DNA of 5,652 nt from Betaproteobacteria bacterium (GTDB lineage Bacteria; Pseudomonadota; Gammaproteobacteria; Burkholderiales; UBA9220). Both the position numbers and the translations under genes were made by a program. This document shows, piece by piece, positions 1 through 5,652 of this stretch; within the stretch, counting starts at the first letter, position 1, and every line of letters begins with the position of its first letter. The notes beneath the pieces were generated by a model. That model had not been told where the DNA came from, did no database searches, and saw nothing but the letters and a program-made list of their open reading frames with translations. Location: positions 1 through 5,652 of the forward strand of contig DOVS01000310.1 of NCBI GenBank assembly GCA_003519965.1. The letters run 5' to 3'.

Positions 1-56
1 CCCCCCGGAATATATTGCTGGGATTGGTCGAATAATTGCTGATTGTGCGAAGTCAT
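1..56 (-). CDS. hemL: Glutamate-1-semialdehyde 2,1-aminomutase, N-terminal fragment (partial at left edge)
   Basis: Reading the minus strand from the ATG at 56-54 gives MTSHNQQLFDQSQQYIPG and the first two bases of another Gly codon before the window ends. This matches the start of HemL proteins, which typically open with a short polar stretch, then LF-x2-AQ-x2-IPGGVNSPVRAF. HemL is a cytoplasmic PLP enzyme that converts glutamate-1-semialdehyde to 5-aminolevulinate in the C5 route of tetrapyrrole synthesis. Only about 18 of roughly 425 residues are present, so no catalytic residue can be checked. The gene lies 51 bases downstream of thiE on the same strand, the thiD-thiE-hemL order known from pseudomonads and relatives, which supports the call. 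The ribosome binding site is weak (only a TAAG about nine bases upstream). No obvious terminator separates it from thiE, so co-transcription is possible. Confidence 0.85.
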   Translation of the reverse strand, partial: MTSHNQQLFDQSQQYIPG

Positions 57-107
57 ATACGTTAACTTAAATTAGGGCGCTACGATAAAAACGCTCGGGA
101 AAATCGT

Positions 108-731
108 TCAGGCCGTGATGTTTCCAAAGAGAGCGGCGAACTTTCGGGCGGCGCCGTGGATATCGCGGCTGCCGAACAGGGCGGAAATGACCGCCAAGGC
201 ATCCGCACCCGCAGCGATAAGTTTACCAGAATTGTCGAGATTTAGGCCGCCGATGGCGACCAGCGGCGCCGTGAGCCGCTGCTTCGCCTGCTGCAACAAT
301 GTTAGGGGCGCGGCAATCGCCGCTGGTTTGGTGGACGAGGGAAAAAAGCTGCCGAAGGCGATATAATCCGCACCGGCCGCCGCCGCCGCCTCTGCCGCCG
401 CGAGCCGGTTATAACAAGATGCGCCGATAATTCGCCGGGCGCCCAGTAATCGCCGGGCGTTGGCGATCGTACTGTCATCCTGACCGAGGTGAACCCCGTC
501 GGCGCCAATTTCCGCCGCGAGAGCAGGATCGTCGTTGATAATGAATAGGGCGCCGAGTGGCCGGCACAAGGAGAGCAGCGATTCGGCCTGCGCGCGTTGC
601 GCCGCCCGATCTAGTCCCTTGGCGCGGTATTGGACAATGCGGGCGCCTCCCGTTAACGCCAGCCGCACTTTAGCGCACAAGACGGCGGTTTCGGGTTCTT
701 CCGGTGTGATGGCGTATAGTCCGCTAATCAT
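108..731 (-). CDS. thiE: Thiamine-phosphate synthase (thiamine-phosphate pyrophosphorylase)
   Basis: ThiE condenses HMP-PP with the thiazole phosphate, releasing pyrophosphate and giving thiamine phosphate; it is a cytoplasmic TIM-barrel enzyme. The 207-residue product has the usual family length. Visible motifs in order: QYRAK at 34-38, INDD at 65-68 (pyrophosphate/Mg site), GVHLGQDD at 79-86, IGASCY at 102-107, FGSFFPSSTKP at 126-136 (the S-x-T-K segment that contacts substrate), AIGGL at 159-163 and VIS at 181-183. The residues expected for catalysis therefore appear intact. The ATG at 731-729 lies inside the end of thiD (8-base overlap) behind a strong purine-rich ribosome binding site, so translation is probably coupled to thiD. 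An Ala-rich helix around 111-119 is encoded by a (GCC)5 run at 376-390 on the plus strand; this looks like GC-rich codon choice rather than a functional repeat. hemL follows after 51 bases. Confidence 0.96.
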   Translation of the reverse strand: MISGLYAITPEEPETAVLCAKVRLALTGGARIVQYRAKGLDRAAQRAQAESLLSLCRPLGALFIINDDPALAAEIGADGVHLGQDDSTIANARRLLGARRIIGASCYNRLAAAEAAAAAGADYIAFGSFFPSSTKPAAIAAPLTLLQQAKQRLTAPLVAIGGLNLDNSGKLIAAGADALAVISALFGSRDIHGAARKFAALFGNITA

Positions 732-1545
732 TTTCCTCTTCTTCCCGCGCCCAGAATAAGCGGTCGGGGATGAATTGGCCCATCCCTGGCCGGAATGCGG
801 CTGCTAGGGTTTGCCAAGTATATTCCTGCGCTTCCTGCACCGCTTCGGCGATATCCAGGCCGTGGGCGACCGATGCGGTGATCGCCGCCGCCAAGGTGCA
901 GCCTGAACCGTGGAAATTTCCCGGCAGCCGTTGCCAGCTATCGTTGCGAATTTCCCCCTGCGGGCCATAAAGACTATTAATTACTTGCGGGGTGTTTTCA
1001 TGGGTGCCGGTAATCAGCACATATTCGCTTCCCATTTCCACCAGCCGCCGGGCGCATTCGGCAAGCGAGGGATCTTCGTCGTCGTCGCTTTCGTTGATTG
1101 CCAGCCGCCGTGCTTCCAGACTGTTGGGGGTCATTAATGTGGTTTGCGGGATTAGCATGCCGCGCAGGGCGTCGATCATATCGTCCGACGCGAGTTCGTC
1201 CCCTCGGCCCGACGTGAGCACGGGGTCGAGGATCAAAGGAACGTCGGGGTAGTCGGCGACCACCTCGGCAATTGCAGCGATGGCTTCCACGCTGCCGAGC
1301 AGGCCGAGCTTAAAGGCGGCCACGGGCATGTCTTCCAGTACGCTGCGCGCTTGATCGGCGACCCATTCGCCATCCAGCGCCAGCATATCGTCCACGCCCA
1401 AGGTGTCTTGAATCGTGATGGCGGTAACGGCCGATAGAGAATGGCATCCCATGCTGGCCAGCGTGAGCAAGTCGGCTTGCAGGCCGGCGCCGCCACTGGG
1501 GTCGGTGGCGCCAAACGAAAGGACGATGGGGGGGGTGTTGGGCAT
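724..1545 (-). CDS. thiD: Bifunctional hydroxymethylpyrimidine kinase / phosphomethylpyrimidine kinase
   Basis: ThiD phosphorylates HMP and then HMP-P, giving the HMP-PP used by ThiE; it is a cytoplasmic ribokinase-fold enzyme. The 273-residue length fits the family (about 266 in E. coli). Visible motifs: FGATDPSGGAGLQAD at 11-25 (substrate-binding N-terminal signature), TIQDT at 44-48, ILDPVLTSGRGDEL at 105-118, MTPNSLEA at 138-145 and FHGSGCTLAAA at 211-221. The last is the anion hole, with Gly215 and Cys216 at the position of the catalytic GTGC cysteine. An acidic stretch (ESDDDED, 152-158) looks like a surface-loop insertion. The ATG at 1545-1543 has only a weak ribosome binding site (TTGGA, six bases away), but the N-terminus aligns well with the family. 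A run of eight C (minus strand, 1535-1528) covers codons 4-6. The stop overlaps the thiE start. No THI-box riboswitch is visible upstream. No fused ThiE domain is present; thiE is a separate gene. Confidence 0.96.
   Translation of the reverse strand: MPNTPPIVLSFGATDPSGGAGLQADLLTLASMGCHSLSAVTAITIQDTLGVDDMLALDGEWVADQARSVLEDMPVAAFKLGLLGSVEAIAAIAEVVADYPDVPLILDPVLTSGRGDELASDDMIDALRGMLIPQTTLMTPNSLEARRLAINESDDDEDPSLAECARRLVEMGSEYVLITGTHENTPQVINSLYGPQGEIRNDSWQRLPGNFHGSGCTLAAAITASVAHGLDIAEAVQEAQEYTWQTLAAAFRPGMGQFIPDRLFWAREEEEND
735..745 (-). promoter_or_regulatory. Ribosome binding site of thiE, inside the thiD 3' end
   Basis: On the minus strand GGAAGAAGAGG lies just before the thiE ATG (731-729). 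The same bases encode the Glu run at the ThiD C-terminus. GGAAG sits about nine bases from the ATG, good spacing; AGAGG is closer. It fixes the thiE start inside thiD and implies coupled translation. Confidence 0.75.
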
Positions 1546-1599
1546 GGGAAATCCAATGTGGTTAAGCGACGGTTAGCAATAAACACCGGAAAACGCCGC

Positions 1600-1624
1600 C
1601 GTGCTATCGGGCGATTAAAGCACG
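1600..1624 (-). promoter_or_regulatory. Stem-loop in the thiD 5' leader
   Basis: Bases 1600-1605 pair perfectly with 1619-1624 (CGTGCT/AGCACG), and inside them 1606-1609 can pair with 1612-1615 (ATCG/CGAT), leaving a three-base bulge. There is no direct U-tract on either strand, so it is not a standard intrinsic terminator, although on the minus strand a TTTT follows six bases later. It could be a 5' stabilising hairpin, an operator, or chance. It lies just downstream of the thiD promoter candidate. Confidence 0.3.
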
Positions 1625-1632
1625 TTGCTTGA

Positions 1633-1660
1633 ATTGTATAGAACCCGCGGCGCTTTGCAC
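1633..1660 (-). promoter_or_regulatory. Candidate promoter for thiDE(hemL)
   Basis: On the minus strand TACAAT (1638-1633) matches five of six -10 consensus positions. Sixteen bases upstream is GTGCAA (1660-1655), a weak -35 matching three of six. It lies in the only gap between uppP and thiD, so thiDE may have its own promoter. Read-through from uppP is equally possible. Call made by eye. Confidence 0.28.
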
Positions 1661-1666
1661 ACATTG

Positions 1667-1679
1667 CGCGCACGGCGCG
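1667..1679 (-). terminator. Short GC hairpin after uppP, weak terminator candidate
   Basis: Perfect inverted repeat CGCGC-CGT-GCGCG (minus strand) starting four bases after the uppP stop. The 5-bp, all-GC stem with a three-base loop could slow polymerase, but no U-tract follows, so efficient intrinsic termination is unlikely. Confidence 0.25.
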
Positions 1680-1683
1680 ACGT

Positions 1684-2505
1684 TCAAGACAGCAGGTGAA
1701 ATAATTCGCCGCGATAGTAGATTAGCAGCAGAATACCGAAGATTACCCGGTACCAGGCGAAAAAGATAAAATTATGGTGCGCGACGTAACGCAGCAATCC
1801 CTTAACCGCCCAAAAAGCGCTAATAAACGCCATCGCAAAGCCGACGGCAAATAATTCCAGATCGTGGAAATGGAGCAAGCGCCAATTCTTGAATAATTCG
1901 TAGAAGGTGGCGGCGAACATGATGGGAATGGCGAGAAAAAATGAAAACTCCGTCGCCGTTGTGCGCGACAGTCCGAAAATCATGCCGCCCATAATGGTTG
2001 CGCCGGAGCGGGAGGTGCCGGGAATCAAGGAAAAAACCTGGGCCAGCCCCACTTTCAGGGCGTCCCGCCAGGTCATGTCGTCCACGTGCGTTACCCGCGC
2101 CGTCCGTGGCTTCCTTTCCACCCAGAAAATAATGAAGCCGCCGACGATGAAGGCGATGGCGACGGTGAAAGGGTGGAATAAATACTCTTTGATGGTTTTA
2201 ATGAACAGCAAGCCGACAATCGCGGCGGGGAGAAAGGCGATGAACAGGTTCAGGGTGAAGCGTTGCGCCGCACGCTCGGTGGGCAGCCCGCTAACCACGG
2301 CGGCGATTTTTGCGCGGTACTCCCAGCACACCGCGAGGATCGCCCCGAGCTGGATCACGATCTCAAATACTTTGCCGACCGCATTATTGAAGTGCAATAA
2401 ATCGCCGACGATAATCAAATGGCCGGTACTGGAAACCGGTAAAAATTCGGTCAGGCCCTCGACGATGCCGAGAATTAACGCTTTCAGGATGAGGAGGTTG
2501 TCCAA
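1684..2505 (-). CDS. uppP: Undecaprenyl-diphosphatase (bacitracin resistance protein BacA family)
   Basis: UppP is a polytopic inner-membrane enzyme that dephosphorylates undecaprenyl diphosphate to regenerate the lipid carrier for peptidoglycan and other surface polymers. The protein is 273 residues, the same length as the E. coli enzyme. The first signature [17 protein letters not shown] at 13-29 holds the catalytic glutamates (Glu16, Glu20), Ser26 and His29. The second, [10 protein letters not shown] at 162-171, holds Arg166. Several hydrophobic membrane segments follow the expected pattern (about 48-62, 86-104, 112-130, 186-205, 217-236, 246-263). The start is a TTG at 2505-2503. The frame closes at a TAA at 2538-2536, no in-frame ATG or GTG lies between, and GGAAGGG sits five bases upstream of the TTG, so this start is well supported. 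The gene shares the thi gene strand but has no known role in thiamine synthesis. Upstream is a divergently transcribed sensor kinase. Confidence 0.96.
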   Translation of the reverse strand: MDNLLILKALILGIVEGLTEFLPVSSTGHLIIVGDLLHFNNAVGKVFEIVIQLGAILAVCWEYRAKIAAVVSGLPTERAAQRFTLNLFIAFLPAAIVGLLFIKTIKEYLFHPFTVAIAFIVGGFIIFWVERKPRTARVTHVDDMTWRDALKVGLAQVFSLIPGTSRSGATIMGGMIFGLSRTTATEFSFFLAIPIMFAATFYELFKNWRLLHFHDLELFAVGFAMAFISAFWAVKGLLRYVAHHNFIFFAWYRVIFGILLLIYYRGELFHLLS

Positions 2506-2510
2506 AGTAA

Positions 2511-2517
2511 CCCTTCC
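2511..2517 (-). promoter_or_regulatory. Ribosome binding site that fixes the uppP TTG start
   Basis: GGAAGGG on the minus strand, five bases before TTG 2505-2503. It is the strongest Shine-Dalgarno match near the gene and decides the non-ATG start. Confidence 0.75.
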
Positions 2518-2532
2518 AGATAAAAAGCGGCT

Positions 2533-2560
2533 ATTTTATCATTTCTGGAGCGGACGTTAA
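2533..2560 (-). promoter_or_regulatory. Candidate extended -10 promoter for uppP
   Basis: On the minus strand TGATAAAAT gives a TGn extension and a -10 of TAAAAT (2538-2533, five of six consensus). TTAACG (2560-2555, four of six) lies 16 bases upstream as a -35. The implied transcript would start near 2526 and have a leader of about 20 bases holding the ribosome binding site. Positions and spacing fit a sigma-70 promoter; assessed by eye. Confidence 0.5.
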
Positions 2561-2566
2561 CACGAG

Positions 2567-2577
2567 CCGCTAAGCGG
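2567..2577. repeat. Perfect 11-base palindrome CCGCT-A-AGCGG upstream of uppP
   Basis: CCGCT and AGCGG are exact reverse complements around a single A. It lies seven bases upstream of the putative uppP -35, where a regulator could bind. Ten of its bases recur in inverted orientation at 4628-4637. It is short and GC-rich, so chance is possible. Confidence 0.3.
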
Positions 2578-2629
2578 GTGCGGATGGCGGCGGCGTTCGT
2601 GTCAGTGCGTGGCCAGGATTACCCCGCCT

Positions 2630-2661
2630 TTGTTTTTGGCTGCGCGTTCGCTAAGATAGCG
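2630..2661 (+). promoter_or_regulatory. Weak promoter candidate for the histidine kinase, with an inverted repeat over the -10
   Basis: TTGTTT (2630-2635) and TAAGAT (2652-2657) are 16 bases apart, each only a partial sigma-70 match. The -10 is centred in the perfect inverted repeat CGCTA-AGA-TAGCG (2649-2661), where a repressor could act. Transcription from here would give a leader of about 90 bases before the kinase ATG. Confidence 0.22.
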
Positions 2662-2690
2662 CTGAATCGCCAGACGACGCGCGACGCTAC

Positions 2691-2756
2691 ATGGCGGCGC
2701 CCGTTGCGGGCGGAGTGCGGCGAAGCCCGAGGCCCCCTTTTTTAAAGATTGTATGA
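2691..2756 (+). other. Possible 21-codon leader ORF ahead of the histidine kinase
   Basis: ATG at 2691 opens a frame reading [21 protein letters not shown] and ending in TGA at 2754-2756, which overlaps the kinase ATG (2753-2755) as ATGA. No ribosome binding site precedes it and the peptide resembles nothing I know, so it may be chance. Two features make it worth recording: the stop/start overlap, typical of translational coupling, and a T TTT TTA heptamer (2740-2746 on this reading) whose phase would let a -1 slip enter the kinase frame. The kinase frame itself is open from 2666 but has no ATG, GTG or TTG before 2753. Confidence 0.18.
2698..2743 (+). promoter_or_regulatory. Alternative hairpins and T-tract in the kinase leader
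   Basis: CGCCCG (2698-2703) pairs with CGGGCG (2707-2712) around a TTG loop. The bases CGGGC (2707-2711) can instead pair with GCCCG at 2725-2729. The two pairings exclude each other. Six T follow at 2738-2743, eight bases after the second arm, so the arrangement resembles an attenuator but the U-tract is too far for a standard terminator. In GC-rich DNA such pairing often arises by chance. Confidence 0.22.
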
Positions 2757-4618
2757 TCGCTCATGCCGAGGCAGAGCCGGGAAAAGACTTTTCTTCCGCG
2801 CTTAACGCCGAATTGGTCAAACATGCGTATTCTCAGTTGCCCAGCGGTTTGCTGGCCACGCTGATTAATGCATCGCTGGTCTGTTATGCGCTGTGGGGCG
2901 AGATTTCGCCACACCTTATCGTGGGTTGGGTTGCGGTGTTGTGCGCTATTTCTCTTGGGCGCTACGCGCTGCTGCACCAGTATCGGCGGCGCGCGCCGGA
3001 TGTTGCGGCGGCCGCGGCTTGGGGACGGCGTTTCCGCGTGGGGGCGGTGTTGGCGGGGCTTGCCTGGGGGAGCCTCAGTATTTGGCTGTTCCCAGAACAG
3101 AGCCCCGCGCATCAGATGCTGCTTGGTTTCGTTCTTGGCGGCATGGTGGCGGGCGCGCTTGCCACGCTGACGGCGCTACCGCGCGTTTATCTGCTGTTCA
3201 TGGCGCCGACGATTCTGCCATTCACGTTACGCATGTTGTTGTTCGGAGGGTTGCTGCATTTTTCCATGGGGTTGATGGTGGTGGTGTTTACCGTTGCGCT
3301 ATGGGTAGCCTCCGAGCGTATTCACGCCACGATTCGACAATCGTTGCGGTTGCGCTTTGAAAATTTGCAATTGGTTGGCGATCTTCACTCGGCAAAAACC
3401 GGATTGGAGCAAATTAACCGCCAACTACAGGCGGAGGTTTTAGAGCGGCGCTCGGCCGAGAAGACGGTGCGGCAATCTCAGCAACGGCTGGCGTTGCATG
3501 TACAGCAAACACCGTTGGCGGCGATTGAGTGGGATGTCGATTTTCGGGTGATTTCCTGGAATCCGTCCGCCGAAAAAATCTTTGGGTTTCGCTATGACGA
3601 GGCCGTGGGACGGCATGCCGCAGAATTGATTCTGCCCGGTAACGAGTGCATTCGCGTGGAAGCGGTGTGGCAGGCGCTGCTGGCGCAAAAAGGCGGGGTA
3701 AGCAGCACCAACGCCAACCTGACGAAAGATGGGCGAACCATTATCTGCGAATGGTACAACACGCCGTTGGTTGACGAACGGGGGCAGGTGATCGGCGTCG
3801 CGTCTCTTGCTCAGGATGTGACCAAGCGCGTAGCGGCGGAAGGGGCGCTGAAGGAGTTGAACGATACGCTGGAGCAGCGGATTGCCGAGGCGCTGGCGAG
3901 GAACCGGGAAAAAGACCATTTACTGATTCAGCAATCCCGGCTGGCGGCGATGGGGGAAATGGTCGGCAATATCGCCCATCAATGGCGGCAGCCCTTGAAT
4001 GCGCTGGGTTTAGTCCTGGCTAATATCAAGGACGCCTTCCTCTTCAATGAATTGGACGCTCCTTTTTTAGAGGCCGCCGTGCGGGATGGCCGCCGTTTGA
4101 TCGATAAGATGTCGAGCACGATCGATGATTTTCGCAACTTCTTTCGTCCCAACCGGGAAAAAATTCATTTCAATGTGATGAAGGTGGTGGATGAGACAGT
4201 TGCGCTGACACAATCCAGCTTCGACCATCAGAATATCGTTATTCGTCATCAGGAGATGCGGGATATTTGGGTCGACGGCTATCCTAACGAGCTGTCGCAA
4301 GTTCTCCTGAACCTCTTCGGCAATGCGAAGGAGGCGATCCAGCAAAAGAAAAAAATGGGCGGTTGGGTAGAGATTAAAGTCCGTGCGGACGCCGGCTATT
4401 GCGTTATCGAAGTTTCCGACAACGGCGGCGGGATCGGGGACGATATTCTGCTCCGGGTTTTCGACCCGTATTTCACGACAAAAACGAGCGGCACGGGAAT
4501 CGGGCTTTATATGTCGAAAATGATCGTGGAAAACATGGGCGGAACACTCAGCGTGAAAAACGGCAACGGCGGAAGTGTGTTCACGCTGGCAATCCCGGCG
4601 GTAGCAGCCGCCAGGTGA
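2753..4618 (+). CDS. Membrane-bound PAS-domain sensor histidine kinase, orphan in this window
   Basis: The 621-residue protein is a two-component sensor kinase of the inner membrane. Residues 1-30 are polar and probably cytoplasmic. About six hydrophobic segments follow (near 32-48, 53-74, 95-112, 121-142, 144-163, 168-186); this integral membrane sensor region resembles MASE-type modules but I cannot assign a named family. A coiled-coil linker (about 205-245) leads to a PAS domain (about 246-360), a second helix (360-398), then the phospho-acceptor box [16 protein letters not shown] at 401-416 with His409 (codon 3977-3979). The ATPase domain shows the N box ([18 protein letters not shown], 512-529; Asn520 and Asn524), the G1 box SDNGGGIG (555-562), the F box FDPYFTT (570-576) and the G2 box [10 protein letters not shown] (580-589). 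All catalytic boxes are intact, so it should be active. There is no receiver domain and no adjacent response regulator. The ATG at 2753 lacks a clear ribosome binding site, but no other start exists in frame upstream. It is the only plus-strand gene here, divergent from uppP and convergent with thiC. Ligand unknown. Confidence 0.93.
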   Translation: MIAHAEAEPGKDFSSALNAELVKHAYSQLPSGLLATLINASLVCYALWGEISPHLIVGWVAVLCAISLGRYALLHQYRRRAPDVAAAAAWGRRFRVGAVLAGLAWGSLSIWLFPEQSPAHQMLLGFVLGGMVAGALATLTALPRVYLLFMAPTILPFTLRMLLFGGLLHFSMGLMVVVFTVALWVASERIHATIRQSLRLRFENLQLVGDLHSAKTGLEQINRQLQAEVLERRSAEKTVRQSQQRLALHVQQTPLAAIEWDVDFRVISWNPSAEKIFGFRYDEAVGRHAAELILPGNECIRVEAVWQALLAQKGGVSSTNANLTKDGRTIICEWYNTPLVDERGQVIGVASLAQDVTKRVAAEGALKELNDTLEQRIAEALARNREKDHLLIQQSRLAAMGEMVGNIAHQWRQPLNALGLVLANIKDAFLFNELDAPFLEAAVRDGRRLIDKMSSTIDDFRNFFRPNREKIHFNVMKVVDETVALTQSSFDHQNIVIRHQEMRDIWVDGYPNELSQVLLNLFGNAKEAIQQKKKMGGWVEIKVRADAGYCVIEVSDNGGGIGDDILLRVFDPYFTTKTSGTGIGLYMSKMIVENMGGTLSVKNGNGGSVFTLAIPAVAAAR

Positions 4619-4633
4619 CTCGCTGGTCCGCTT

Positions 4634-5652
<1,019 letters not shown>

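Noticed and set aside
2..70. Open plus-strand frame at the left edge that could be the 3' end of a gene
   Set aside because: The opposite strand of the same bases reads a clear HemL N-terminus with an ATG and matching gene order, so the plus frame is a shadow.
82..107. Inverted repeat ACGAT/ATCGT between thiE and hemL as a terminator
   Set aside because: The stem has only five pairs with a 16-base loop and no following U-tract on the minus strand.
376..390. (GCC)5 trinucleotide run in thiE
   Set aside because: It encodes an Ala-rich helix typical of ThiE barrels in GC-rich genomes, so it needs no special explanation.
1907..2560. Plus-strand ORF of 217 codons opposite uppP
   Set aside because: It is fully antisense to a gene with both UppP signatures, has a biased Met/Lys/Arg/Ser-rich composition, no recognisable motif and no good ribosome binding site.
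2687..3112. Minus-strand ORF of 141 codons across the kinase start
   Set aside because: It lies opposite the kinase N-terminus, has an Arg/Pro/Gln-rich shadow composition and no start signals.

Overview
The window reads as ordinary chromosome from a proteobacterium, most likely gamma- or betaproteobacterial. GC content is moderately high. The thiD-thiE-hemL order is common in those classes, and the ThiC and UppP sequences look like proteobacterial forms. I cannot name the genus. No mobile element, RNA gene or CRISPR array is visible.

Layout, left to right. (1) Positions 1-56, minus: the first 18 codons of hemL (glutamate-1-semialdehyde aminomutase), cut by the window edge. (2) 108-731, minus: thiE. 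(3) 724-1545, minus: thiD, overlapping thiE by 8 bases, so the two form a translationally coupled thiDE pair with hemL 51 bases downstream. (4) 1546-1683: a gap with a weak promoter candidate and two inverted repeats. (5) 1684-2505, minus: uppP (bacA), undecaprenyl-diphosphatase, starting at TTG with a good ribosome binding site and a plausible extended -10 promoter. (6) 2506-2752: the divergent control region between uppP and the only plus-strand gene. (7) 2753-4618, plus: a 621-residue membrane sensor histidine kinase with six predicted membrane segments, a PAS domain and HisKA/HATPase modules. (8) 4642-5652, minus: the C-terminal 336 residues of thiC, convergent with the kinase and cut by the right edge.

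Three genes belong to thiamine synthesis. ThiC makes the pyrimidine HMP-P from AIR, ThiD phosphorylates it to HMP-PP, and ThiE joins HMP-PP to the thiazole phosphate to give thiamine phosphate. HemL starts tetrapyrrole synthesis and UppP recycles the cell-wall lipid carrier. The kinase has no response regulator beside it and no visible functional tie to its neighbours.

Most of the window is conventional. The parts worth a second look are the kinase leader (a 21-codon ORF that ends in an ATGA overlap and carries an in-phase T TTT TTA slippery heptamer, plus alternative hairpins), the thiD leader, the Glu-rich ThiD tail that doubles as the thiE ribosome binding site, and the C8 tract at the start of thiD. 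I see no convincing new multi-gene system.
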